NCBI RefSeq assembly: GCF_003853645.1
Contig: NZ_QTPO01000018.1
Location: forward strand, 1-64,000
Source of the DNA: Burkholderia sp. Bp9143
Lineage (GTDB): Bacteria > Pseudomonadota > Gammaproteobacteria > Burkholderiales > Burkholderiaceae
Reading direction: 5' to 3'
Length of the DNA: 64,000 bases
Below are positions 34,831 to 43,274 of this stretch, piece by piece. A program made the translations under genes and the position numbers. Under the pieces are notes generated by a model that made no database searches, was not told the DNA's origin, and worked only from the letters and a program-made list of their open reading frames with translations. Positions within the stretch are counted from its first letter, which is position 1. Each line of letters opens with the position of its first letter.

Positions 34831-36039
34831 TCAGTTCAGTGCGCCGACCGCGGCGGCGATTTTCCGGCAGCCGTCGTCGATGATCTCGACCGCGGTCGCG
34901 ATCGACATCCGGAAGTACGGCGACACGCCATACGACGTGCCCGCGACGAGTGCGACGCCTGCGTGCTCCAGCAGATACAGCACGACATCCGCGTCGGTGT
35001 CGAGGCGTTTGCCTTGCGGTGTGATGCGTCCGATCAGCCCGCCGCAGTTCACGTACAGGTAGAACGCGCCGTCGGGCGCGCGGCAACTGAGGCCGGGAAT
35101 CGCGTTGAGTGCTTCGAGCGCGCGATCGCGGCGGCTACGGTATACGCCGACCGATTGCGCGACGAAACTCTGGTCGCCGGTCAGCGCGGCAAGGGCGGCG
35201 GCCTGGCTGATCGAACTCGCGTTGCTGGTCGATTGGGATTGCAGCGTGTCCATGGCCGCGATCAGATCGGCGGGGCCGGCGGCATAGCCGATTCGCCAGC
35301 CGGTCATCGCATAGGTCTTCGACACGCCGTTGACGACCAGCGTGCGCGACGCCAGCGCGGGCTCGATCGCGAGCAGATGCGGCGTCGCATCGGTCGCGTA
35401 TCGAATATGCTCGTAGATGTCGTCCATCATCACGAGCACCTGCGGATGACGCAGCAGCACGTCGGCGAGTGCGCGCAGCTCGTCGGCCGAATACGCGGCG
35501 CCGGTCGGGTTCGTGGGCGAGTTGATGATCAGCCATTTCGTGCGCGGCGTGATGGCGGTTTCGAGCGCGGCCGCGGTGAGCTTGAAGCCGTCGTCTTCGC
35601 TGCACGGCACGACGACGGGCGCGCCGTCGCAGGCGAGCGTCATGTCCGGATAGGACACCCAGTACGGCGCGGGGATCAGCACCTCGTCGCCGGATTCGAC
35701 GGTGATCGCGAGCGCATTGAAGATGGCATGCTTCGCGCCGCACGTGACGATGATGTGCTTCGGATCGTAGACGAGCCCGTTTTCGCGCGCGAGCTTGTCG
35801 GCGATCGCGGCGCGCAGGGCGGGCGTGCCGGCGGTCGGCGTATAGCGGGTTTCGCCGCGCGCCATCGCATCGGCCGCTGCCTGCCGGATGTGTTGCGGCG
35901 TATCGAAGTCGGGTTCGCCGACGACGAGATTGACGATCGTTTTCCCCTGGCGGCGCAGTTCGGCGGCCCGGTCGGCCGCCGCGCTGCTCGGGGACGGCTT
36001 GATTCGCTGAACGCGGGTGGCAATGCGCGATGCACTCAC
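34831..36039 (-). CDS. Class I aminotransferase (aspartate aminotransferase-like)
   Basis: A 402-residue fold-type I PLP enzyme. The Schiff-base lysine is Lys241 (GVSKTYAMTGWR), with PTNPTG (about 175-180), the DDIYEH segment and the C-terminal FRMSIA arginine. It resembles AspB/AspC group Ib enzymes that move amino groups between aspartate, glutamate or related substrates and 2-oxo acids. It is divergent from the Nac-like LysR gene and has its own copy of the shared promoter (36072-36136). This ties it to the biotin-carboxylase/Pxp regulon rather than housekeeping metabolism. Confidence 0.9.
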   Translation of the reverse strand: MSASRIATRVQRIKPSPSSAAADRAAELRRQGKTIVNLVVGEPDFDTPQHIRQAAADAMARGETRYTPTAGTPALRAAIADKLARENGLVYDPKHIIVTCGAKHAIFNALAITVESGDEVLIPAPYWVSYPDMTLACDGAPVVVPCSEDDGFKLTAAALETAITPRTKWLIINSPTNPTGAAYSADELRALADVLLRHPQVLVMMDDIYEHIRYATDATPHLLAIEPALASRTLVVNGVSKTYAMTGWRIGYAAGPADLIAAMDTLQSQSTSNASSISQAAALAALTGDQSFVAQSVGVYRSRRDRALEALNAIPGLSCRAPDGAFYLYVNCGGLIGRITPQGKRLDTDADVVLYLLEHAGVALVAGTSYGVSPYFRMSIATAVEIIDDGCRKIAAAVGALN

Positions 36040-36071
36040 TCTGGGCTCCTGATCGAAAATGAACAGCCCTA

Positions 36072-36136
36072 ACAGTAAGCGGGCGAAAACGCAGGCGCCA
36101 AGATGACTTTCCGCTGGGGCGAGAGCATCCGCTTAT
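36072..36136 (-). promoter_or_regulatory. Promoter A: Nac-like box and sigma-70 promoter of the aminotransferase gene
   Basis: On the minus strand ATAAG-N5-GCTCT (36136-36122) is followed by TTGGCG (36101-36096), an 18-bp spacer and TACTGT (36077-36072). The distance from the start of the box to the -35 element is 35 bp, the same as in promoters B and C. The right half of the box is degenerate (TCT instead of TAT). Confidence 0.65.
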
Positions 36137-36283
36137 GACTCGCTTGTCGGCACTGCCGCGAGATGCCGCCGTGATTCTTCCGGTGGCGGGTACGGCCGAA
36201 TATCGCTAGGGTTTTTGTCCACTATTCACGCCGATAGCGCCGATCTATCATTAAACGATCCTCGTCCTGAACATGTGACCACC

Positions 36284-37210
36284 GTGAACCTGCGGCGCCT
36301 GAAGTATTTCGTGAAGAGTGTCGATATCGGCAGCCTGACGCAGGCCGCCGAGGTACTGCACATCGCGCAGCCTGCACTGAGCCAGCAACTGATCACGCTC
36401 GAGGACGAATTCAAGCAGCAACTCCTCGTACGAACGAAGCGTGGCGTGACGCCGACGGAAGCCGGCGCGACGCTTTACCGGCATGCCCAGTCGATCCTGC
36501 GGCAGTTCGAGCAGGCTCAGGCCGACGTGCGGAATGCGGGACAGAACCTGTCCGGCCCGGTATCGGTCGGGCTCGCGCCCGGCACCGGTGCGTCCGCGCT
36601 GGCGTTGCCGTTGCTGCGCGCGGTGCGCGCGCGGCATCCGTCGATCCTGCTCTATATCAACGAGAACTTCGGTACGACGCTGAGCGAGCTGATCATGAAC
36701 GGCCGCATGGACATGGCGGTGCTGTATGGCGACAAGCCCGTTCATGGCCTGTCGTTCCAGTTGCTGATGAACGAGGAATTGTTCCTCGTCGCGCCGCGCA
36801 GCATGGACATCGCGCAGGGCGAGATCGACGCCGCCGCGCTGCGCGAAGTGCCGATGCTGCTCCCGCGCCCGTACAACTATCTGCGCAAATACGTCGACGA
36901 GGCCTTCGCTCGCCTGCAGATGACCCCGAACGTGATTGCCGAGATCGAATCCGCGTCGACGCTGTCCGCCGCCGTGTCGGCCGGGATCGGCGCGACCATC
37001 CTGCCCGATTCGACGGCACGCGTCGTCGCGGCCGCCGGCGACATCGTGTGCTGTCGCATCGTGTCGCCCGTGATCAAGATTCCGCTGTCGGTCTGCCTGT
37101 CGGACCATCTCCCGCTGTCCGAACCGGCCACCGCGGTCAAGGACATCCTGCTCGAGCTGGCCGGGGACCTGGCTCTCGACACGCGCTCGGCCTCGGACGC
37201 GAATACATAA
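36284..37210 (+). CDS. Nac-like LysR family transcriptional regulator
   Basis: A 308-residue LysR regulator. The HTH begins NLRRLKYFVKSVDIGSLTQAAEVLHIAQPALSQQ, very close to the start of Nac, the nitrogen assimilation control protein. The effector domain runs from about residue 90. A GTG start at 36284 matches the family N-terminus; an extension to 36215 is possible but would add an unrelated 23 residues. Nac is known to bind ATA-N9-TAT, and four promoters around this gene carry such boxes. It is therefore the probable activator of the regulon spanning 34.8-51.2 kb. The stop codon lies inside the Nac-like box of promoter B. Confidence 0.88.
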   Translation: MNLRRLKYFVKSVDIGSLTQAAEVLHIAQPALSQQLITLEDEFKQQLLVRTKRGVTPTEAGATLYRHAQSILRQFEQAQADVRNAGQNLSGPVSVGLAPGTGASALALPLLRAVRARHPSILLYINENFGTTLSELIMNGRMDMAVLYGDKPVHGLSFQLLMNEELFLVAPRSMDIAQGEIDAAALREVPMLLPRPYNYLRKYVDEAFARLQMTPNVIAEIESASTLSAAVSAGIGATILPDSTARVVAAAGDIVCCRIVSPVIKIPLSVCLSDHLPLSEPATAVKDILLELAGDLALDTRSASDANT

Positions 37211-37271
37211 GCTGCTCTTATCGCTACAAAGCGAATCCGTCTTGGCGCAATTTTTCTGCGCCCGATACATT
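37207..37271 (+). promoter_or_regulatory. Promoter B: Nac-like box and sigma-70 promoter of the carboxylase/Pxp operon
   Basis: ATAAG-ctgct-CTTAT (37207-37221) is a perfect palindrome fitting ATA-N9-TAT and overlaps the LysR stop codon. It is followed by TTGGCG (37242-37247), an 18-bp spacer and TACATT (37266-37271). The box centre falls near -64, where Nac acts at its classical class I targets. The leader to the first ATG is about 155 nt. Confidence 0.72.
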
Positions 37272-37433
37272 GAGTCCATCGTCAGTTGACGGGCGTCATG
37301 CGCCCGGCAACGGCGCTTGCCGCGACGCGGCCGGTGCGGCGGGTGAAGCCCGTGCATCGATCGCCGTCGCGCAACGAATGCATCGGCGGATCCTCGTTCG
37401 CCGTTGCCGGCCAACCGGGCTACGGACCGAACG

Positions 37434-37913
37434 ATGGATCTCAAGAAGATTAAGTCTCTGATCGACCTGCTCGCGGAGTCCCCGCTGCTCGTGGAACTCG
37501 AACTGCTCGAGGGCGACGACAAGGTCAAGCTGGTCAAGCGGCATCGGCGGGATGCCGATGCCGCGCCCGCGACGGCGGCGGACGCCGTCCGCGCTCGTGC
37601 GCCGCAACCGCGCGCCGCGGCGGGTCAGGAGGCCGAAAAGCCGTCCGCCGCCTCGCCTGCCGCTCGACCGGACGCCGCGCCGCGTGTCGTGCGTGCGCCG
37701 ATGTTCGGCATCGCCCATCTGCAGCCCTCTCCGGGCGATCCCCTGTTCGTCGCCGTCGATGACGCCGTGAAGGCGGGGCAGGTGCTCTGCACGATCGAGG
37801 CCATGAAGGTATTTCATGCGATCGAATCGGAATACGACGGTCGCGTGGCCGAAGTACTCGTGAAATCCGGTGAAGAAATCGAAGCCGGCCAGCCGCTCTT
37901 CCGGATCGAATGA
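37434..37913 (+). CDS. Biotin carboxyl carrier protein (AccB-like paralogue)
   Basis: A 159-residue BCCP. An N-terminal helical segment (MDLKKIKSLIDLLAES) leads through an Ala/Pro-rich linker (about 40-82) to a C-terminal biotinyl domain. The biotin-accepting lysine is Lys125 in EAMKV; the last methionine of the usual AMKM is valine. The domain ends GEEIEAGQPLFRI. It is the first gene of the operon and would carry CO2 between the biotin carboxylase (37986) and a carboxyltransferase, here probably PxpB-PxpC rather than AccA-AccD. Confidence 0.88.
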   Translation: MDLKKIKSLIDLLAESPLLVELELLEGDDKVKLVKRHRRDADAAPATAADAVRARAPQPRAAAGQEAEKPSAASPAARPDAAPRVVRAPMFGIAHLQPSPGDPLFVAVDDAVKAGQVLCTIEAMKVFHAIESEYDGRVAEVLVKSGEEIEAGQPLFRIE

Positions 37914-37985
37914 TGACGCGACGTTCCTCAAGCATGCCGGCGGCAAACGGCCGCCGCGCGATCGCGCACGACACCCGAGGCGCCC

Positions 37986-39338
37986 ATGTTCGATAAGGTT
38001 CTGATCGCCAATCGAGGCGAAATCGCGCTGCGCATTCAGCGCGCATGCCGCGAGCTCGGCCTGAAGACGGTCGCGATCCATTCGGAAGCCGACGCCGACG
38101 CCCGCTACGTTCGTCTGGCCGACCAGGCGCTGTGCATCGGGCCGGCGGCGCCCGATCGAAGCTACCTGAACCGCGAGGCGATCCTGCTTGCCGCACGGGT
38201 GAGCGGCGCCGGCGCGATTCATCCGGGCTACGGCTTTCTGTCGGAAAACGCGGAGTTCGCGGAGCAGGTCGAAGCGGCCGGCATGGCGTTCATCGGCCCG
38301 AGCCCCGAATCGATTCGCACGATGGGAGACAAGGTGGCGGCCAAGCGCGCGATGCGCGTCGCGGGTGTGCCCTGCGTGCCCGGTCCGGACGGCAGCCTGC
38401 CGGACGATCCCGACGCAATCCTGGCCATCGGCAACGACATCGGCTATCCGGTGATCGTGAAAGCCGCCGGCGGCGGCGGCGGGCGGGGCATGCGCGTCGT
38501 GCGCACGGCCGCGCAGCTGCTCGATGCGGTGGCCGTGACGCGCGAGGAGGCGCGGCGCGCGTTCGGCAAGCCCGAGCTTTACGTCGAGAAATTCCTGCAG
38601 CATCCGCGGCACGTCGAAATCCAGGTGCTGTGCGATACGCATGGCAGCGCGCTGTGGCTCGGATCGCGCGATTGCTCGTTGCAGCGGCGTCATCAGAAGG
38701 TGCTCGAGGAGGCGCCCGCGCCGCATATCGCGCCGGAGCTGATCCGCGAGGTCGGCGAACGTTGCGCCGACGCGTGCCGACAGATCGGCTATCGCGGCGC
38801 CGGGACCTTCGAGTTTCTGTTCGAGAACGGCCGCTTCTACTTCATCGAAATGAATACGCGGCTGCAGGTCGAGCATCCGGTGACGGAGGCGACCGCGGGC
38901 ATCGACATCGTGCGCGAGCAGATTCGCATCGCGCAGGGCCATGCGCTGACGTGGACGCAAGCGGACATTCGCGCAACCGGACACGCGCTCGAGTGCCGCA
39001 TCAACGCGGAAGACCCGTTCACGTTCGTGCCCTGCCCCGGCCGCATCGCGGGCTGGGAGGTGCCGGGCGGCAACGGCGTGCGTGTCGATTCGCATTTGAG
39101 CGCGGGGGGCGTCGTGCCGCCGTATTACGACTCGCTGATCGCCAAGGTCATCACGCATGGCGCCACGCGAGACGAGGCGATCGCGCGCATGCGGGTCGCG
39201 TTGTCCGAAATGCGAATCGACGGAATCCGCACCAACCTGCCGCTGCATCGCGCGATACTCGACGACGCCGCGTTCGGCGACGGCGCGGTGGACATCCACC
39301 ATCTCGAACGCTGGCTCGCCGCGCGGGAGGCCGTATGA
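37986..39338 (+). CDS. Biotin carboxylase (AccC-like paralogue)
   Basis: A 450-residue ATP-grasp biotin carboxylase. It starts [17 protein letters not shown], has the glycine-rich ATP loop GGGGGRGM (162-169), [17 protein letters not shown] and [11 protein letters not shown] (288-298) with the metal and bicarbonate residues, so it appears catalytically complete. It carboxylates biotin on the carrier protein using ATP and bicarbonate. The absence of accA/accD and the direct junction with pxpB and pxpC imply a non-fatty-acid role. Its stop overlaps the pxpB start (ATGA). Confidence 0.92.
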   Translation: MFDKVLIANRGEIALRIQRACRELGLKTVAIHSEADADARYVRLADQALCIGPAAPDRSYLNREAILLAARVSGAGAIHPGYGFLSENAEFAEQVEAAGMAFIGPSPESIRTMGDKVAAKRAMRVAGVPCVPGPDGSLPDDPDAILAIGNDIGYPVIVKAAGGGGGRGMRVVRTAAQLLDAVAVTREEARRAFGKPELYVEKFLQHPRHVEIQVLCDTHGSALWLGSRDCSLQRRHQKVLEEAPAPHIAPELIREVGERCADACRQIGYRGAGTFEFLFENGRFYFIEMNTRLQVEHPVTEATAGIDIVREQIRIAQGHALTWTQADIRATGHALECRINAEDPFTFVPCPGRIAGWEVPGGNGVRVDSHLSAGGVVPPYYDSLIAKVITHGATRDEAIARMRVALSEMRIDGIRTNLPLHRAILDDAAFGDGAVDIHHLERWLAAREAV

Positions 39339-40093
39339 CGCAGATCGCCGAGACCGTTGCGGCCATGCTGCGGAACAACGCGCCGGACACCTGCGACGAG
39401 CCGCAACGAAGAACCTTCGCCATGAAACAGGACGATTCGGAAGAAACACTGCGCATCAGTCTGCTCGGCACCACCGCGATGCTGTTCGAGGCACCGGGCG
39501 TGCTCGATCTGCACGTGCAGCGCCGCATCTGGTCGCTCGCGCGCACCGTGAGCGACTGGCCCGGCGTGCGCGAGGCCGTGCCCGGCGTGACGAACCTGAT
39601 GCTCACGTTTACGCACCCGCCGAAGGACCCGGCCGCGCTCGAGGCCCGACTGCTGGAGACGTGGAACGGCACCGGGGAACTGGAGATCGCCGGCAGGCTC
39701 GTCGAACTGGCCGTGCAGTATGGCGGCGAGTTCGGTCCGCATCTCGACGATGTCGTCGCGCATACGGGGCTGTCGGTGGACGACGTCGTGGAGATTCACT
39801 GCGCGCCGCTCTACACCGTCTATGCGCTCGGCAGCCATCCGGGCTACTGCTATCTCGGTGGAATGGACGCGCGCATTGCGACGCCGCGGCGCAAGGTACC
39901 GGTGCTCGGCTTGCCGGGCGGCGCCGTATCGATCGGCGGGGTGCAGACCGGCGTGTCGGCGTCGGCCGGCCCGAGCGGGTGGAACACGATCGGGCGCACG
40001 GCGATGACGTTCTTCGACCCGTCGCGCGAGCAGCCGGCGACACTCGCGCCCGGCGACATGATCCGGTTTCGTGCCGAAAGGATAGTCCGATGA
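39335..40093 (+). CDS. pxpB: 5-oxoprolinase subunit PxpB / KipI-like
   Basis: A 252-residue protein of the KipI/AHS1 (allophanate hydrolase subunit 1) family, with the hallmark [27 protein letters not shown] region (about 172-199), a VSIGG segment and [10 protein letters not shown]. An N-terminal extension of about 30 residues precedes the domain, and an internal start at ATG 39422 (MKQDD) is possible. PxpB works with PxpA and PxpC in ATP-dependent 5-oxoproline hydrolysis. KipI plus KipA also equal the carboxyltransferase domain of urea carboxylase, which fits the neighbouring biotin genes. Confidence 0.87.
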   Translation: MTQIAETVAAMLRNNAPDTCDEPQRRTFAMKQDDSEETLRISLLGTTAMLFEAPGVLDLHVQRRIWSLARTVSDWPGVREAVPGVTNLMLTFTHPPKDPAALEARLLETWNGTGELEIAGRLVELAVQYGGEFGPHLDDVVAHTGLSVDDVVEIHCAPLYTVYALGSHPGYCYLGGMDARIATPRRKVPVLGLPGGAVSIGGVQTGVSASAGPSGWNTIGRTAMTFFDPSREQPATLAPGDMIRFRAERIVR

Positions 40094-41094
40094 TCGAAAT
40101 CCTGTCTTCATCCGCGCTGGCGACGGTGCAGGATCGCGGCCGCGACGGCTACCTGCGCTTCGGCGTCGGCACATCCGGTGCGATGGACCGCGTCGCGCTC
40201 GCGATCGGTAATCTGTTGCTCGGTAATCCGGACGATGCGGCGTCCATTGAAATCCCGATGTTTCCGTTTCGCGTCCGGTTCCTCGAGGACGTGGCGTTCG
40301 CGATCACGGGCGCGGATTGCGATGCGCGGCTCGACGATCGACCGATCCTGCCGTGGTGGACGATCGAGGCAAAGCAGGGCGAAGTGCTGACGATCGGCGT
40401 CCCCGTGTCGGGCACGCGCTGCTATTTGTCGCTGGCCGGCGGTGTCGACGTGCCGCCCGTGCTCGGCTCGCGAAGCACGCAGCTGCGGGGCGCGTTCGGC
40501 GGATTCAACGGACGACAGCTTCAGAAGGGCGATGTGCTGCGTGCCGTCGGCCTCGCGGAGCGTCCCGCGCTGCAGTCGGCCGCCCAGGGCGGCTTCGGCG
40601 CGGTGCCGCCCGAGTATCGGTTGCCGCCGCCGGTGGCCACGCCGGTCGCGGCGGACGGCGAAACGGTCGTGCGCGTCTTGCCGGCCGCCGAGTACGACTG
40701 CTACGACGACGCATCGCTCGATGCGTTCTGGCGCGAAGGCTGGAAAGTGACGCCGCAGAGCGATCGCTACGGCTACCGCCTTGCCGGCCCGACGCTCGCC
40801 GCGCGCCGCGCGATCGAGAAGCGCTCGCACGGCATCGTGCCCGGCGTGATCCAGGTGCCGCACAGCGGACAACCGATCATCCAGTTGCGCGATGCGCAGC
40901 CGTCCGGCGGCTACCCGAAGATCGGCACGGTGATCGAGGCCGACCTGTGGCGGCTCGCGCAAGCCCGGATCGGCACGCGCATTCGCTTTGCCAGAACGAC
41001 TTACGACGAAGCTGTCGCCGCGCTTGACGAGGTGGAGGCCTACCTCGCCAGGGTCCGCAACCTCGCAGGGCTGTTCCGTGCGTCGAGATACTGA
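40090..41094 (+). CDS. pxpC: 5-oxoprolinase subunit PxpC / KipA-like, biotin-dependent carboxyltransferase family
   Basis: A 334-residue AHS2 (allophanate hydrolase subunit 2) protein. The opening VQDRGRDGYLRFGVGTSGAMD, the segment YLSLAGGVDVPPVLGSRST and the later QSDRYGYRLAGP, HGIVPGVIQVPHSGQPI and GGYPKIGTV are characteristic. It overlaps pxpB by 4 bp. In urea carboxylase the fused KipI-KipA region transfers the carboxyl group from biotin to urea. Together with the AccB/AccC homologues it could form a split enzyme of this kind acting on an amide, lactam or ureide. Confidence 0.88.
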   Translation: MIEILSSSALATVQDRGRDGYLRFGVGTSGAMDRVALAIGNLLLGNPDDAASIEIPMFPFRVRFLEDVAFAITGADCDARLDDRPILPWWTIEAKQGEVLTIGVPVSGTRCYLSLAGGVDVPPVLGSRSTQLRGAFGGFNGRQLQKGDVLRAVGLAERPALQSAAQGGFGAVPPEYRLPPPVATPVAADGETVVRVLPAAEYDCYDDASLDAFWREGWKVTPQSDRYGYRLAGPTLAARRAIEKRSHGIVPGVIQVPHSGQPIIQLRDAQPSGGYPKIGTVIEADLWRLAQARIGTRIRFARTTYDEAVAALDEVEAYLARVRNLAGLFRASRY

Positions 41095-41097
41095 CCG

Positions 41098-41580
41098 ATG
41101 ACAATCAACAACGAAGTGGACATTCAGGAACTTCGACAGGTCGCGCTCTGGCTGGCCGACGCCGACGTCGAGTTCGCCGAGATAGGGTACGCGGGTTCGA
41201 CGATCCGGCTCACGTTCTCGACCGGGCAGCCAGGCGACGACGCCCCCGGGGACGCGGACGCCGCCGCGGCGCCGTCGCCGGCGGGTGCGCCCGCGTCGGT
41301 GGTCAACGCGCCGTCGACGGGGATCTGGGTCGCGACGCATCCGGATCGGCTCGCGCCGCAGGCGGCGATCGGCGCTCGCGTCGAAGCCGGGAGCGTCGTC
41401 GGATTGCTGCAGATCGCCGAGTTGTATCGGCCTGTCGTCGCCGCGTGCGGCGGCGTGATTTCCGATGCGCTCGCGGACGAGGGCGACGTCGTCGGTTACG
41501 GCACGCCGCTATTCGAACTGACGGCCGAGCCGCCGTCGCCAACGCGTCAAGAGACTGAAAGAGCGAACGATGGAAATTGA
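41098..41580 (+). CDS. Biotinyl-domain-like protein without a biotin-accepting lysine
   Basis: A 160-residue protein laid out like a BCCP. It has an N-terminal helical segment (DIQELRQVALWLADADVEF), an Ala/Pro-rich linker and a C-terminal half that aligns with the biotinyl domain (IGARVEAGSVVGLLQIAE, GGVISDALADEGDVVGYG, TPLFEL). Where the carrier has EAMK, this protein has IAELY, and there is no lysine anywhere in the sequence. It cannot be biotinylated or lipoylated in the normal way. It lies 3 bp after pxpC and overlaps pxpA by 11 bp, so it is translated with the complex. A structural or regulatory role is likely. Confidence 0.8.
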   Translation: MTINNEVDIQELRQVALWLADADVEFAEIGYAGSTIRLTFSTGQPGDDAPGDADAAAAPSPAGAPASVVNAPSTGIWVATHPDRLAPQAAIGARVEAGSVVGLLQIAELYRPVVAACGGVISDALADEGDVVGYGTPLFELTAEPPSPTRQETERANDGN

Positions 41581-42352
41581 CCTGAACGCCGATGTCGGTG
41601 AAGGATTCGGCCCGTATCGAATGGGCGACGACGAAGCGATGTTCGACATCGTGTCGTCGATCAACATCGCATGCGGTTATCACGCGGGCGACCCGGTCAT
41701 CATGGACCGAACCGTGCGTCTCGCCGGCGCGAAGGGCGTCGATCTCGGCGCCCATGTCGGCTTTCCGGATCTGATGGGATTCGGGCGGCGGCCCATTCAG
41801 GCGGACCCGCTCGAACTCGCGAAGTACGTGCTGTACCAGATGGGCGCGCTCGAGGGCATCGCGCGAGCGGCGGGCCATCGCCTCACGCACATGAGTTTTC
41901 ACGGCGCGCTGGGCAACATGGCCGCGGCATCGTACGCGCTCGCCGAGCCATTGGTGCGGGCCGTTGCCGAGTTCGACCGCGATCTCGTGATCAGCGTCTC
42001 GACGAACACCGAAATCGAGCGTGCGGCCGATCGTATCGGGATGCGCACCGCGACCACGTTTCTGGCCGATCGCGCGTACGACGACCAGGGTGCGCTCGTG
42101 TCGCGCAAGCTCGACGGCGCGGTGATCAAGGATCGCGATGCGGTGCTCGCGCGCGTGCGCCAACTGCTCGAGGACGGCACGGTCACGACGATCTCCGGCA
42201 ACGCCATCAGGATGCGCGTCAAGTCGATTCTGCTGCACGGCGACACGCCGGGCGCGGTGGAGCTCGCGCGCACCGTTCGCGGCGGGATCGAAGCGGCGGG
42301 CGGGCACATCGTGCCCGTATCGAGGCTCGTCGCCGGGACGGCGCAGTCATAA
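41570..42352 (+). CDS. pxpA: 5-oxoprolinase subunit PxpA (LamB/YcsF family)
   Basis: A 260-residue LamB/YcsF protein, opening MEIDLNADVGEGFGPYRMGDDEAM with SSINIACGYHAGDP, GAHVGFPD and LLHGDTPGAV, all hallmarks of the family. PxpA supplies the hydrolytic component of prokaryotic 5-oxoprolinase with PxpB and PxpC. It ends inside the Nac-like box of promoter C (TAA 42350-42352). Its presence argues that the final reaction is hydrolysis of an activated cyclic amide, such as pyroglutamate or a similar lactam. Confidence 0.9.
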   Translation: MEIDLNADVGEGFGPYRMGDDEAMFDIVSSINIACGYHAGDPVIMDRTVRLAGAKGVDLGAHVGFPDLMGFGRRPIQADPLELAKYVLYQMGALEGIARAAGHRLTHMSFHGALGNMAAASYALAEPLVRAVAEFDRDLVISVSTNTEIERAADRIGMRTATTFLADRAYDDQGALVSRKLDGAVIKDRDAVLARVRQLLEDGTVTTISGNAIRMRVKSILLHGDTPGAVELARTVRGGIEAAGGHIVPVSRLVAGTAQS

Positions 42353-42413
42353 GCGCGTCTTATCGCGGCACATCAATTCCGTCTTGGCGCGCGATTGCGG
42401 TGCCGAATACATT
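42349..42413 (+). promoter_or_regulatory. Promoter C: Nac-like box and sigma-70 promoter of the SDR/RraA/PEPC-like operon
   Basis: ATAAG-cgcgt-CTTAT (42349-42363) is followed by TTGGCG (42384-42389), an 18-bp spacer and TACATT (42408-42413). The geometry equals promoter B exactly, and the two 67-bp segments agree at 49 positions by hand alignment. In both, the box overlaps the stop codon of the gene upstream. Confidence 0.72.
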
Positions 42414-42473
42414 GACAGATATCGACAGCGTCGAGCGACGAACCGATTCGACGCGTTACCAGAGAGGTGATTC

Positions 42474-43235
42474 ATGCCGTTTTCCGATTACAAGACCGCG
42501 CTCGTCACGGGCGCTTCGAGCGGGATGGGCGCCGCGATCGTCGAGCGCTTTTGCCGGGAAGGGCTCGAAGTGCATGCGCTGGCCCGCAGCGCGGATCAGC
42601 TCGCCGAACTCGCCAAACGCACCGGGTGCATTCCGCATGCGGTCGATGTGCGCAATCTCGATGCGATCACGAAGCTGGCACAGGAAGTCGAGTTCGACAT
42701 CGTCGTCAACAACGCGGGCGTATCGACGCCCGGTTCGATTCTCGATGCCGATGCGAAGGACATCGACCTGCAGATCGAGGTCAATCTGCAGGCCGTGCTG
42801 CATATCGTGCGGCTGACGATGCCGGGCATGGTCGCGCGCGATCGCGGGCACATCGTCAACATCAGCTCGATCGCGGGCATCTACAACTTCAACGGCAACT
42901 CGATCTATCACGCGACGAAGGCGGGCATTCATGCGCTGTCGCGTCAGCTGCGCGTCGACGCGACCGGCAGGCGCGTGCGCGTGACGGAGATCTGTCCGGG
43001 CCGGGTCGCGACCGACATTTTCGGCCATGTGCACGGAGACATCGAAGCCGCGCGCAAGCAGTTCATCGAGGGCTTCGAGCTGCCCCAGGCGTCCGACATC
43101 GCGGACGCGATCGCCTTTGCGATCGCCGCGCCGCTGGCGGTCAACATCAGCAACATGGAAATCCTTCCGACGCTGCAGGTGCCGGGCGGACTCACGACGA
43201 TCAAGCGCGACGACGCGCCCGGGCACGTCGCGTAA
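42474..43235 (+). CDS. Short-chain dehydrogenase (YdfG-like SDR)
   Basis: A 253-residue SDR with TGASSGMG, NNAG, catalytic serine in NISSIAG and the YHATK tyrosine-lysine pair. The C-terminus (ADAIAFAIAAPLAVNISNMEILPT) matches the YdfG/3-hydroxy-acid (serine, 3-hydroxypropionate) dehydrogenase subgroup with NADP. It is the first gene after promoter C. It may act on a beta-hydroxy acid or malonic semialdehyde-like intermediate of the regulon. Confidence 0.87.
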   Translation: MPFSDYKTALVTGASSGMGAAIVERFCREGLEVHALARSADQLAELAKRTGCIPHAVDVRNLDAITKLAQEVEFDIVVNNAGVSTPGSILDADAKDIDLQIEVNLQAVLHIVRLTMPGMVARDRGHIVNISSIAGIYNFNGNSIYHATKAGIHALSRQLRVDATGRRVRVTEICPGRVATDIFGHVHGDIEAARKQFIEGFELPQASDIADAIAFAIAAPLAVNISNMEILPTLQVPGGLTTIKRDDAPGHVA

Positions 43236-43274
43236 GCGCGGCCCGATCAAGCCAACATGAACGGAGAACACATC

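Noticed and set aside
37242..37265. TTGGCGC promoters of the Nac-like regulon as sigma-54 promoters
   Set aside because: The distance between GG and the nearest GC is 12 bp in B and 9 bp in C, and there is no GC at the right place in A. Sigma-54 needs 10 bp. A -10 hexamer at constant 18-bp spacing in all three fits sigma-70 better.
37434..39338. Housekeeping acetyl-CoA carboxylase accB-accC
   Set aside because: The genes lie in a regulated operon with pxpB, pxpC and pxpA and no accA/accD. A Nac-like control would be unusual for fatty acid synthesis.
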